This document shows, piece after piece, positions 7,609-14,160 of a stretch of DNA of 14,160 bases. The stretch is from JBLHGN01 sp047616325 (lineage in GTDB: Bacteria > Pseudomonadota > Gammaproteobacteria > Pseudomonadales > Cellvibrionaceae): contig JBLHGN010000069.1 of the NCBI GenBank assembly GCA_047616325.1, forward strand, positions 1 to 14,160, in the 5' to 3' direction. The notes under the pieces are model-generated. The model did no database searches. It saw only the letters and a program-made list of their open reading frames with translations, and was not told where the DNA came from. Within the stretch, counting starts at the first letter, position 1. Every line of letters begins with the position of its first letter. Made by a program: the position numbers and the translations under genes.

Positions 7609-8508
7609 TTAACATACATGAGTTATCGGCTGCGTCTGTTCATCCAAATACCCCAGCGACCACATTATTTCGCCATGGTCACGAATAACGCATTCAACTT
7701 GCTTCTTGGACAAGGTGGTCTGCCAATCGTCCACTTGTCCCTTTCGGAAAAAACTCGGCGCCTTTTGAGGTTTTTCTTTAAACACCTTGTCATTCTCCTG
7801 AGCTTTTAGTTTTTCAAATTGACAGGCTTCCACAGAAGCCTTCACAGCTGTCTCGCAGTTAGAGAGCTCTAAAAAACTGGCTATTTCTGTAAACGTTGGA
7901 ACAGGATTACTTACCATATCTTCGTAACGCACGAGCTTTACATTAAAACTAGACGTATCCCGCCAGCTCTCGACATGCGCAGACCATGTCAGCAGATGTT
8001 GCCGGAGCTGTATATTCATTTTTTTTGTATGACCAGAAAATGTTGAGGTTTGATCTGCCATTTTATCGATAGCTGCGTCAATAGAGCTTTGGTTGTGATG
8101 AGCCAGCGATACAGCCACATCTAAGGGATTTCTCACAATATAAAGGGCGCCACGCGTCGCGTTACATGGTATCAGCGGCTCCCCGCTGGACAGGGTCGTG
8201 TAAGCATCGTGAATTTTATGATATTCCGGCAATGCCATTCTCTGGGACAACCACGTATACGCTTCTGGACGTAAACGGTCCACCTCATCGTGAGATAATT
8301 CATTAATATCAAAATCCAAAGCCATTTGTATCCATGTTCGCGACGCAGCAATTGACCCCGTATAAATAGTATTGATATCCATGGCGTCTACATTTTCATC
8401 CCGAGTCTTTTCATTTCGTAAATGAGCAATAAATGCCCGCACCCACGTGTTTCCAGACTTCGGGTAAGAGGCTAACCAATAAATATTACCACTTACATCG
8501 CCAGTCAC
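7609..8508 (-). CDS. PAPS-dependent sulfotransferase
   Basis: This 299-residue cytosolic sulfotransferase should move a sulfo group from PAPS to a hydroxyl. The 5'-phosphosulfate loop is YPKSGNTW (15-22), the 3'-phosphate site is YIVRNPLDVAVS with Arg126 and Ser134, and the C-terminal PAPS loop is RKGQVDDW (255-262). All three are intact. Translation starts at GTG 8508, whose GTGA overlaps the stop of the HPrK-like gene by four bases; AAGGAG lies seven bases upstream. Expression is thus tightly coupled to the kinase. Sulfotransferases occur in some lasso clusters, but I know of no assigned target that I can name with confidence. The core has Thr6, Thr8, Ser10, Ser14 and Ser17 as possible hydroxyl acceptors and no Tyr. 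That it sulfates the lasso peptide is inferred from position. Confidence 0.9.
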   Translation of the reverse strand: MTGDVSGNIYWLASYPKSGNTWVRAFIAHLRNEKTRDENVDAMDINTIYTGSIAASRTWIQMALDFDINELSHDEVDRLRPEAYTWLSQRMALPEYHKIHDAYTTLSSGEPLIPCNATRGALYIVRNPLDVAVSLAHHNQSSIDAAIDKMADQTSTFSGHTKKMNIQLRQHLLTWSAHVESWRDTSSFNVKLVRYEDMVSNPVPTFTEIASFLELSNCETAVKASVEACQFEKLKAQENDKVFKEKPQKAPSFFRKGQVDDWQTTLSKKQVECVIRDHGEIMWSLGYLDEQTQPITHVC

Positions 8509-9404
8509 GCAGCGACTCCTTCACGACATAAATTACGCTCAATCAAGTCAACGAGCTCATCGAGCCTAAATCCAGTATTGGGGCGATAAATATCAAATAC
8601 ATCCACTTGGCTTGCCAATTGTGCACATAGCTTAAGGTGTTGAGTCATTAAGCCAAAGCCTTCCAAGTGGCCAAAACGATAGGTGTGCTGTTTGAGTGCG
8701 CTAAACTTCTGCATACCGGTTACAGGGCGAATTTCGAAGCGATCTTCATTGTGCGAGTTAAGAATATAAACCGCTTTAACGGGTAATTTTTGCCGACAAA
8801 ACCCCTGGTCGAGGGGATAGGCATATTTATCAATTTGGTGGCGAATCCGATTGAGATTGGCTGCTTCAATACCTAGCTTGTTGGCGGCATCGTGCCACAC
8901 TTTAAGTTGCGGATACGCGGGATGCACATCAAAGTTATCATCCACTACGGCCAGATCATCCGCTAGCACCTCATACCCACGCTGATAAAAAGCGCCTGCC
9001 AGCGTAGATTTTCCTTGGCCAGAAACCCCCGCGAAAACTATGGCAGAATCACCGCTTCGCAATGCATTGCCGTGCAGCACAATACGACCACGTTGATGCA
9101 GAATCGCCCCCATACAGGAACCTAATAAATAGAGCTGAAGACTTTGACTATCGCTGCCTTCTTCTGGCGCATAACGTATATAGTTGCCATTGGTGACATA
9201 AAATCGTGCAACGCCAGGAACTTCGAACCACAGCTGGTTTGGAGCGGATTGACCTCTGGGCCTAATTACAACCGGATTCTCCAGCCCCTTCTGACTCACT
9301 TCCCCACGTACAATATGTATATCTGGCTTTGGTGAGTCTGAGGGTAGAAGCACGGGAAGCACTACGTCACTTTCTATCACCAAACCAAATGCGCTATACA
9401 TCAT
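8505..9404 (-). CDS. HPr-kinase-like lasso peptide kinase
   Basis: This 299-residue protein resembles the C-terminal catalytic domain of HPr Ser kinase. In lasso clusters such as that of paeninodin, such enzymes phosphorylate the C-terminal Ser of the precursor. Visible marks are the VLHGNAL segment with His111, Walker A GVSGQGKST (126-134) and the acidic pair in LADDLAVVD (Asp149-Asp150), all as expected for an active kinase. The first hundred or so residues form a beta-rich N-terminal region seen in lasso-associated members. Two adjacent ATG codons begin the gene at 9404. It heads the minus-strand block, shares a 136-base divergent region with the PqqD gene, and overlaps the sulfotransferase by four bases. 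The precursor ends in Gly-Pro-Ser, so Ser17 of the core is the predicted acceptor. The family call is firm; the acceptor is inferred. Confidence 0.9.
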   Translation of the reverse strand: MMYSAFGLVIESDVVLPVLLPSDSPKPDIHIVRGEVSQKGLENPVVIRPRGQSAPNQLWFEVPGVARFYVTNGNYIRYAPEEGSDSQSLQLYLLGSCMGAILHQRGRIVLHGNALRSGDSAIVFAGVSGQGKSTLAGAFYQRGYEVLADDLAVVDDNFDVHPAYPQLKVWHDAANKLGIEAANLNRIRHQIDKYAYPLDQGFCRQKLPVKAVYILNSHNEDRFEIRPVTGMQKFSALKQHTYRFGHLEGFGLMTQHLKLCAQLASQVDVFDIYRPNTGFRLDELVDLIERNLCREGVAA

Positions 9405-9540
9405 CTAATTCTCACCCTGTTCAGGAGTTATATAAAAACCAATAGAAAGCCGTCTGATTTTTAGCCATTATTTGTAATAAACGAATATGTAGCCTAAAAC
9501 TAGATTAGACAAAATGAATTGACATGAAAGAGACTACATT
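9405..9540. promoter_or_regulatory. Divergent promoter region between kinase and PqqD genes
   Basis: This 136-base AT-rich gap must drive both the minus-strand kinase/sulfotransferase/cyclase block and the plus-strand PqqD gene. On the plus strand TTGTAA (9472-9477) and TAAAAC (9495-9500) are 17 bases apart, but each matches consensus at only four of six positions. On the minus strand a TATAAC lies about 25 bases from the kinase start without a good -35. No clear operator was seen. Confidence 0.35.
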
Positions 9541-9828
9541 ATGGCTGAAAAACTCACACTTTCCAGTACCGTGCGACGTAACGAAAACATCGTGGATGCA
9601 GTGATCGACGGCGAAACTGTGATGATGAGTATAGAAAACGGCCAATATTACGGATTAGATAATATCGCCAGTCGTATTTGGCAGCTCGTCGAAAAGCCAA
9701 TAAAAATCAATGATATCTGTCAGTCCCTCCAAGAAGAATACAACGTTAATCAAACGCTATGTCAGTCAGATGTTATCGCCTTCTTGGATAATCTAAAGGA
9801 AAGTGATGTTGTGCTTGTCTCGGACTAA
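9541..9828 (+). CDS. PqqD-family lasso B1 protein (leader recognition element)
   Basis: The 95-residue product is a free-standing RiPP recognition element of the PqqD fold. It would bind the leader at W23-x-x-P26-x-M28 and deliver the precursor to the B2 protease encoded about 7 kb to the left. Family signs are the N-terminal strand region, the segment SIENGQYYGLDNIASRIWQLVE (text of a typical PqqD winged helix, shown here as positions 30-51) and the helical C-terminal half with ICQSLQEEY and a hydrophobic end DVVLV. The start ATG at 9541 is preceded by a purine-rich AAAGAGA. The hydroxylase pseudogene follows after 25 bases on the same strand, so the two were probably an operon. Its separation from B2 and its opposite orientation to the cyclase are unusual for a compact lasso cluster. 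Confidence 0.9.
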   Translation: MAEKLTLSSTVRRNENIVDAVIDGETVMMSIENGQYYGLDNIASRIWQLVEKPIKINDICQSLQEEYNVNQTLCQSDVIAFLDNLKESDVVLVSD

Positions 9829-9853
9829 TACGGCCTACTGTGACATCAATAAA

Positions 9854-10465
9854 ATGCACACTGACATCTATCGATGCTTGCCAAATAGTTGCTTACTACG
9901 TGAAGTATTCGATAAACAAGACATCACTCCAATTGCCCATATGCTATCTAACGAAATCGATTGACAAATTCACGTCAATAAAAATGCCTACCAAGGCCCA
10001 TGGGATGTGCTACTTTTACGATCCATACAAATACATCAAGATGCTCACCCAATACTGTAATCTTTTTTCCTTGAAGAAACAGTCAAACCTGAATCCTGGA
10101 TAAACCTCCTCTGTATAAATCAATGGCCGTCGACCAAAAAATTAATTGACCAATTCCAATGCCCCGTAAAATCAGCACGCTTTATGCGTCTTCATCCCGG
10201 TGCTGACATACTCCCCGACACCGATAATGGTGTAAGTCTGGATTTTGTAGCGGCCCGTTTACACATACCAATCAGTTCGGATACCAAAGTCCACTTTTTC
10301 GTTGGCGGTGATTCGATTCCGATGAATACTGGGGAGCTATGGTACATAGATGCCAACAAAGAACACTTGGCGACTAATCAACGCACAGCCTATCGTATCC
10401 ACCTTGTCGTTGACTGTATTTCCAACGCTTGGTTACGTGATACTACTTTCCCTTTGGTTCGCTAA
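9854..10465 (+). pseudogene. Aspartyl/asparaginyl beta-hydroxylase, two in-frame stops
   Basis: One reading frame from the ATG at 9854 to the TAA at 10463-10465 encodes a complete Fe(II)/2-oxoglutarate hydroxylase of the Asp/Asn beta-hydroxylase family, but it carries TGA at 9962-9964 and TAA at 10058-10060. The TGA stands where relatives have Trp in W-x-x-H-x-N (here stop-Q-I-H-V-N), so a TGG to TGA change is likely. After the stops the frame continues with YQGPWDVLLLRS and then ARFMRLHPGADI. Both metal-binding His (ARLHIPI and NKEHLAT) and the 2-oxoglutarate Arg (AYRIHLVVD) remain. The His usually found in the I-x-x-H-x-D segment is Asp (ILPDTD). An internal ATG at 10184 opens 93 residues, too few for the fold. 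An earlier ATG at 9806 would overlap the PqqD gene. Homologues hydroxylate peptide side chains, so this was probably a lasso tailoring enzyme. Confidence 0.85.
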
Positions 10466-10489
10466 TAATCCCTCACTAAAACGCTTGTT

Positions 10490-10518
10490 AAAAATTGGCG
10501 CGGAACTCGCCACTTTTT
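10490..10518. terminator. Rho-independent terminator after the lasso cluster
   Basis: TGGCG (10496-10500), a seven-base loop and CGCCA (10508-10512) form a stem that extends after one mismatch by A/T pairs and is followed by TTTTT, with AAAAA on the left side. It lies about 25 bases after the hydroxylase pseudogene and could act in both directions. It marks the right end of the lasso block. Confidence 0.65.
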
Positions 10519-10547
10519 CGTTATGCTGTTAACGCCTTCAACTACCA

Positions 10548-10577
10548 TTAACACACTAATAAACTGACCCCCATAAT
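10548..10577 (+). promoter_or_regulatory. Sigma70-type promoter for the DUF6916-type gene
   Basis: TTAACA (10548-10553) and CATAAT (10572-10577) each match consensus at five of six positions, with an 18-base spacer. Transcription would start near 10584, about 30 bases before the ATG at 10614, and just after the terminator that closes the lasso block. Confidence 0.5.
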
Positions 10578-10613
10578 ATATGGCGTTCGGCGCATTAAAA
10601 TAATCCATTGAGT

Positions 10614-10946
10614 ATGAAATGTATGGAAGACACTTCAGAAAACTATAACTACAAGACATTACATTCAATGATTGGCGAAAGTGTGTGCGTCATTGACGAC
10701 CAGGGCAATAAAGCAACCCTCAGCATCTCAGAGGTTAGCAAAAACACATTGGACGGTGACCAATGGGAGGCTTTTTCAGTGCTTTATACCGGCGATACAA
10801 GTTTTCGTATAGCCCAAGGCGTTTATATATTTCAACACGCCAAATTTGGCGAAAAAAGTCTTTTTTTGTCGCCAAACAGCGAAACTAAATATGAAACCGT
10901 TATAACACGAAAGCGGAAAATTATCGAAAAAGAGCCTGCTTTCTGA
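10614..10946 (+). CDS. DUF6916-type small protein linked to tail-collar genes
   Basis: The 110-residue product resembles the DUF6916 family, small proteins of unknown function commonly encoded beside tail-collar/microcystin-dependent-protein genes. The recognisable pattern is an early GESVCVID strand, an alternating hydrophobic LSISEVS strand, a central WEAFSVLYTGD (about 50-60), AQGVYIFQHAKFG and SLFLSPN, ending in a strand with KYETVITRK. That reads as a compact beta-sandwich. No signal peptide or membrane span is visible, and the last residues are highly charged. I chose the ATG at 10614; another ATG lies three codons on, and a TTG at 10608 is possible. It converges with the GNAT gene, 11 bases away, and lies upstream of the three collar genes, which agrees with the family association. 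No function can be assigned. Confidence 0.7.
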   Translation: MKCMEDTSENYNYKTLHSMIGESVCVIDDQGNKATLSISEVSKNTLDGDQWEAFSVLYTGDTSFRIAQGVYIFQHAKFGEKSLFLSPNSETKYETVITRKRKIIEKEPAF

Positions 10947-10957
10947 TAGCGCTTTTG

Positions 10958-11449
10958 CTAAGCACTATGCCACTCCATCAACAAATATATGTCGTTGGTT
11001 TTACTCTTCAAAGAAAAGCCCAAGCGTTCATAGAGTTTTTTAGCCGGGTTATTGTGTTCAACATGTATCGTCACACACTGCTTACGTTTATTTGCCTCAT
11101 GAAACAATTGATTAAACAGGTGGCTTCCAAGCCCTTTACCTCTATAGCCAGGCATCAATGTAATATCGACTACACGAATTTCGTTCTCCCAATAATCAAC
11201 AAAAAATCGCCCGACTGGTTCACCATTAAATTCAACAATATTAAATGCGTCCGCACAGTAGTGTTGTGTGTAATGGAGGCTTTGCGCGGAAAACTGCTGT
11301 TGCAAAAAGACTTTTTTTTCAACCGGAGAAAAATTAGCGGCCGCCAATTCATCTTCCCGAGCAGATGCGTAAAGAGCCTGCATAAAAGGAAGATCATTAT
11401 CCGTATATAAACGAAGCGTTACTGTGCGATCCCAATGTTGCGATAGCAT
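10958..11449 (-). CDS. GNAT-family N-acetyltransferase
   Basis: This is a 163-residue acetyl-CoA-dependent acyltransferase. The N-terminal strand and helices (VTLRLYTDNDLPFMQALY) lead to the core strand EIRVVDITLMPGY and the acetyl-CoA pyrophosphate loop RGKGLG in GYRGKGLGSHLF. The C-terminal part, VTIHVEHNNPAKKLYERLGF, is the classic motif B of the fold. The start is the ATG at 11449 because AAGGTG lies nine bases upstream. A GTG at 11461 would add four residues and lacks a ribosome site. It is divergent from the first collar gene across a short gap and convergent with the DUF6916-type gene. GNAT genes recur beside tail-collar modules, so a modification role within that module is possible, but the acceptor is unknown. 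Confidence 0.88.
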   Translation of the reverse strand: MLSQHWDRTVTLRLYTDNDLPFMQALYASAREDELAAANFSPVEKKVFLQQQFSAQSLHYTQHYCADAFNIVEFNGEPVGRFFVDYWENEIRVVDITLMPGYRGKGLGSHLFNQLFHEANKRKQCVTIHVEHNNPAKKLYERLGFSLKSKTNDIYLLMEWHSA

Positions 11450-11527
11450 AAACTCAGGCACCTTTTATTTTTTTGAGGTGTAATTTTGAAGACTAACAAC
11501 CCTCATGTAAAGGGAAAGGAATGTATT

Positions 11528-12061
11528 ATGGCAGAACCTTTTTTAAGTGAAATCCGTATGTTTGGATTTGCCTGGACCCCAAGGGGCTGGGCAGCGTGCA
11601 ATGGCCAAGTCATCCCTATCAGTGATAACCAAGCGCTTTATGCTCTGCTTGGCACAACCTATGGTGGAGACGGACGAACCAATTTTAGCTTACCTGATAT
11701 GCGCAGCCGCACCCCGGTTAGCATGGGAGACAATCAAGGAGAGCACTTTAATCAAGGTGATCACGGTGGTATCGAAAACGTTACCCTATCCCTCGATGAT
11801 ATGGGACAACACACCCACGAAGTGAGAGGAAGTACCAGCCAAGCCGATGGTAAACAGTTTACGAATGCTTTTTTTGCAGATGGATATGACGTTACGACCA
11901 GTCAACCCACCGACATGTATGGCCCAGCGGCCAACTTACAAAACTTACATCCCAACAGTGTTTCAGCAAGTGGTGGTGGCGGACAACATTACAATATCCA
12001 ACCTTCACTCGCAGTTAACTTTTGTATTGCCATTACCGGTCAATTCCCTTCACGAAACTAA
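11528..12061 (+). CDS. Tail-collar domain protein 1 (MdpB-like)
   Basis: The 177-residue protein belongs to the phage tail-collar domain family (PF07484), which includes the microcystin-dependent proteins of bacteria. The N-terminal collar domain (about 6-62) shows SEIRMFGFAWTPRGW, a Cys-containing ACNGQ, ALLGTTYGGDGR and FSLPDMRSRTP. The middle has HTHEVRG and a Ser/Gly-rich stretch with GGGGQHYN, and the C-terminus is NFCIAITGQFPSRN. The ATG at 11528 is preceded by AAAGGAA; an upstream TTG at 11486 would add 14 residues without family likeness. No signal peptide is visible. It is first of three tandem paralogues, 18 bases before the next. No other phage tail gene is present, so this is not a prophage fragment in the usual sense. 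The cellular role of chromosomal collar proteins is not settled. Confidence 0.9.
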   Translation: MAEPFLSEIRMFGFAWTPRGWAACNGQVIPISDNQALYALLGTTYGGDGRTNFSLPDMRSRTPVSMGDNQGEHFNQGDHGGIENVTLSLDDMGQHTHEVRGSTSQADGKQFTNAFFADGYDVTTSQPTDMYGPAANLQNLHPNSVSASGGGGQHYNIQPSLAVNFCIAITGQFPSRN

Positions 12062-12079
12062 TTATTGAGGAGCTATAAT

Positions 12080-12613
12080 ATGAGCGATCCCTTCTATGGA
12101 GAAATCCGCATGTTTGGCGGAAACTTTGCTCCCCGCAATTGGGCCTTTTGTTCTGGTGGGCTGCTAGCTGTTGCCGATCACAATGCCGTGTTTTCGTTGT
12201 TAGGTACAACATACGGTGGCGACGGGCGCACGACGTTCGGCCTACCGGATATGCGTGGTCGTCTCCCGATTAACCAAGGCACAGGGCCCGGCTTAAGCCC
12301 TTACCCTATGGGTGCCACGCCGGGCGTTGAACGCGTTACACTTTCAATTAACGAATTGCCATCTCACACCCACTCACTGCAAGCGAGTACGGATAATTCG
12401 ACATCCAGTAACCCTGGAAATGATGTGCTCGCATCTCACACGGACGGCGACTCGCCCTATACAGCCGTACCCACAGACCCGTCGAGATACCAAACGATGA
12501 ACAGTCAAACGGTGGCATCAACGGGTGGTAACCAATCCCACACCAATATGATGCCTTATCAATGTGTGAGCTTTATTATTTGCTTGGTTGGGTTATACCC
12601 AAGCCGGAACTAG
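12080..12613 (+). CDS. Tail-collar domain protein 2 (MdpB-like)
   Basis: This 177-residue paralogue is exactly the length of the preceding one. Its collar domain reads GEIRMFGGNFAPRNW, FCSGG, SLLGTTYGGDGR and FGLPDMRGRLPI. It then has GTGPGLSPYPMGATPG, a segment present in the third paralogue but absent from the first, followed by LPSHTHSLQAS, a Ser/Asn/Thr-rich variable part, TGGNQSHTN and the ending CLVGLYPSRN. The ATG at 12080 has a strong GAGGAG at 12067-12072. A TTG at 12065 is rejected because it precedes that site. Gaps of 18 and 10 bases to its neighbours indicate one operon. The variable middle and conserved ends suggest surface or binding variation on a common scaffold, which is inference. 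Confidence 0.9.
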   Translation: MSDPFYGEIRMFGGNFAPRNWAFCSGGLLAVADHNAVFSLLGTTYGGDGRTTFGLPDMRGRLPINQGTGPGLSPYPMGATPGVERVTLSINELPSHTHSLQASTDNSTSSNPGNDVLASHTDGDSPYTAVPTDPSRYQTMNSQTVASTGGNQSHTNMMPYQCVSFIICLVGLYPSRN

Positions 12614-12623
12614 GGGAATTATT

Positions 12624-13163
12624 ATGTCAGAACCTTTTGTTGGTGAAATTAGAATGTGGGCCTGTAATTTTGCCCCACGCGGATGGGCTTTTTGCAACGG
12701 CGGATTATTGCCAATCGCAGAAAATACAACGCTTTATTCTGTTATCGGCACCATTTACGGCGGCGATGGTCGCTCATCAATGGGCTTGCCCAACTTACAA
12801 GGGTCCGGCCCCATGCATTGGGGATCAGGGCCAGGATTGAGTCCGCACAGCATAGGAGAACGCGCTGGGGCAGCGGCAGAACCGCTGAACGAAACCCAGA
12901 TACCCAATCACGATCATGTTATCACCGGGGTACGTGTTTCAGGGACATCTGCAACGCCAAACCCAGATCTTTATATGGGTGTTGATCGAGGAAGTAGTGG
13001 AGACAACATTCTGTATCTTTCGGATACAGCAACACCAAACACGCAGCTTGCTAGCCAAGCCCTATCGACTGCGGGCGGGACTGAGGGTCATGAAAACAAG
13101 CAGCCTTACTTAGCGGTTAATTTTTGCATTGCCTTGGACGGACTTTACCCAAGCCGCAATTAG
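12624..13163 (+). CDS. Tail-collar domain protein 3 (MdpB-like)
   Basis: This 179-residue paralogue is the last of the tandem set. It shows GEIRMWACNFAPRGW, FCNGGLLPIAEN, VIGTIYGGDGR and MGLPNLQGSGP, then GSGPGLSPHSIGE, IPNHDHV in place of the HTH signature of the others, and the ending NFCIALDGLYPSRN. It is more divergent than the first two in the centre, with a longer variable segment. The ATG at 12624 follows AGGGGAA at 12612-12618, which overlaps the stop region of the previous gene, implying coupled translation. Nothing that looks like a terminator follows before the convergent Wzz-like gene, 42 bases away. Three close paralogues in a row, each ending in the same residues, suggest co-assembly into one structure, but this is not shown by sequence. 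Confidence 0.9.
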   Translation: MSEPFVGEIRMWACNFAPRGWAFCNGGLLPIAENTTLYSVIGTIYGGDGRSSMGLPNLQGSGPMHWGSGPGLSPHSIGERAGAAAEPLNETQIPNHDHVITGVRVSGTSATPNPDLYMGVDRGSSGDNILYLSDTATPNTQLASQALSTAGGTEGHENKQPYLAVNFCIALDGLYPSRN

Positions 13164-13205
13164 CTCGGATAAAACATCTGTCGCGACCCAAGCCAAACGA
13201 TTGTG

Positions 13206-14160
13206 TCAGGTAGCGGCAGATACTATCTCGCCACTCTTCAATTTCGAAGTGTCATTTTTAATACGCTGAATTACCAGAAATACTAGCGAACAAAGAAACC
13301 CAAAAACCAACCCCACAAGCATTAAAACCTTAGGAATTCTAAATATCGGTTTCTGTGGCACATAAGCTTTGTCAATCACGTCAAACGTCGGAGCTATTTG
13401 CACATTTTGCGTGATCAATGTGCTCTTCATTGATTCTATATGTTCAAATAAAAATGTTTTTAACACCGGCATTACTTCTTGCTCCAACTTTGCTTCCATT
13501 GCTCGAATATTATCCTCTATTCTATTCCGCTCCCGCGTCGAAATGTAGGCATTTGCATACTCGACCAGGGAATTTAAAGTGTCAGCGCCGGCATCAGGAT
13601 CTCGCCATTGTAGACGCATAACAATTATTCCAGTGTTTTTTTCTTGAGCAATACTGAATGCCTCTTTAAAAACCTTAGTCGCCCGCCAGTCCGACGGCTC
13701 TGCTCTTGACTCAGCCCTTAAGGTAGATGACGTTCTTTCGTCAGAACTCCCCCTGAAAAAGTTAACCATTCCCCAAATTTCCCAGCGATTTTTCTTTTTC
13801 CACGTTTGCGTGGAGTTATCCCAACGTTTTGGAAAAATCATAGGCTTTAACGCTTTTTGTCTAATAAATTCACCTATAAATTGGCGAGATTCAACCATCG
13901 ATATCGTTTCCTGGAACGACTGAATACTGCTAGTGCGCTGACTACGATGGCTTAATCTGATCAATTTTCTTACGCCACGATTGACGCCTTCTAGTGCGCC
14001 TCTTTGTATTTCCCCTGTAGGTGACTCAAAGAGTGTGAGCTTTGTCTCTAAGACATAGACATCTCTAATGTTGGCAATAAACAAGAGGAAAATACTGAAG
14101 ATCAATGGAAAGCCGAACAACATTCCTTTTTCTTTTAGTGTTAATTTCAAAGGCTTAACT
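13206..14160 (-). CDS. Wzz/GumC-type polysaccharide chain-length protein, 5' partial
   Basis: This gene encodes an inner-membrane polysaccharide co-polymerase that sets the chain length of O-antigen or exopolysaccharide. A transmembrane span lies near the N-terminus (GFPLIFSIFLLFIANI) and a second near the C-terminus (VLMLVGLVFGFLCSLVFLVI). A long periplasmic region lies between, and the Pro-rich TFDVIDKAYVPQKPIFRIPK sits just before the second span, the standard place for this motif. A helical stretch (RIEDNIRAMEAKLEQEV) precedes it. No tyrosine-kinase domain is attached. The reading frame stays open to the right edge of the window. A TTG at 14150 is the only visible start, so the true start probably lies outside. 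It converges with the collar genes and is likely the end of a polysaccharide locus unrelated to the lasso cluster. Confidence 0.8.
   Translation of the reverse strand, partial: VKPLKLTLKEKGMLFGFPLIFSIFLLFIANIRDVYVLETKLTLFESPTGEIQRGALEGVNRGVRKLIRLSHRSQRTSSIQSFQETISMVESRQFIGEFIRQKALKPMIFPKRWDNSTQTWKKKNRWEIWGMVNFFRGSSDERTSSTLRAESRAEPSDWRATKVFKEAFSIAQEKNTGIIVMRLQWRDPDAGADTLNSLVEYANAYISTRERNRIEDNIRAMEAKLEQEVMPVLKTFLFEHIESMKSTLITQNVQIAPTFDVIDKAYVPQKPIFRIPKVLMLVGLVFGFLCSLVFLVIQRIKNDTSKLKSGEIVSAAT

Noticed and set aside
9962..9964. TGA at the conserved Trp position of the hydroxylase could be read as Trp by code change
   Set aside because: A second stop in the same frame is TAA at 10058-10060, and TGA ends other genes here, including the precursor. 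Decay explains both stops.
9840..10103. 87-residue plus-strand frame after the PqqD gene
   Set aside because: It lies in another frame over the hydroxylase pseudogene and has no family likeness, while the hydroxylase frame shows clear motifs.
10955..11410. 151-residue plus-strand frame opposite the GNAT gene
   Set aside because: It is antisense to a clear acetyltransferase with an acetyl-CoA loop and has no recognisable domain.
11528..13163. Collar genes as evidence of a prophage
   Set aside because: No other tail, head, lysis or integrase gene is present. Such proteins often occur alone on bacterial chromosomes.

Overview
The window looks like an accessory region of a Gram-negative, probably gammaproteobacterial, chromosome. 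The moderate base composition, a Wzz-type polysaccharide co-polymerase, an IS110-type transposase relic and a proteobacterial style of lasso-peptide genes point that way. No housekeeping gene fixes the genus.

Layout: (1) 1-1650 is a decayed IS110-family insertion element on the minus strand, with its transposase broken by a frameshift and a stop, plus non-coding DNA with two hairpins. (2) 1789-10465 is a lasso-peptide (RiPP) gene cluster in three transcription blocks. Block one (+) holds the B2 leader peptidase, an ABC exporter and an ATP-grasp protein in overlapping genes, followed by a 54-residue lasso precursor with its own good sigma70-type promoter. Block two (-) holds an HPr-kinase-like protein, a sulfotransferase (4-base GTGA overlap) and the asparagine-synthetase-like lasso cyclase. 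Block three (+), divergent from block two, holds the PqqD-like B1 leader-recognition protein and a broken aspartyl/asparaginyl beta-hydroxylase. (3) 10490-13163 holds a terminator, a promoter, a DUF6916-type protein, a convergent GNAT acetyltransferase and three tandem tail-collar (microcystin-dependent-protein-like) genes. (4) 13206-14160 is the minus-strand Wzz-like gene, running off the right edge.

How the lasso genes should work together: the PqqD-like protein binds the leader (W23-x-x-P26-x-M28), B2 cuts after Glu37 (Thr36 is the -2 Thr), and the cyclase joins Gly1 to Glu9 of the predicted 17-residue core GAKPATPTESGIFSGPS. The ABC protein exports the product. The HPrK-like kinase is of the type that phosphorylates the C-terminal Ser of paeninodin, and this core ends in Ser. 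A coupled sulfotransferase and an ATP-grasp enzyme are further tailoring candidates whose roles are not evident. The hydroxylase has two in-frame stops, and the predicted core has no Asp or Asn for it to act on.

The strongest leads are the short precursor gene, the coupled kinase/sulfotransferase pair, the ATP-grasp gene inside the operon, and the hydroxylase pseudogene.
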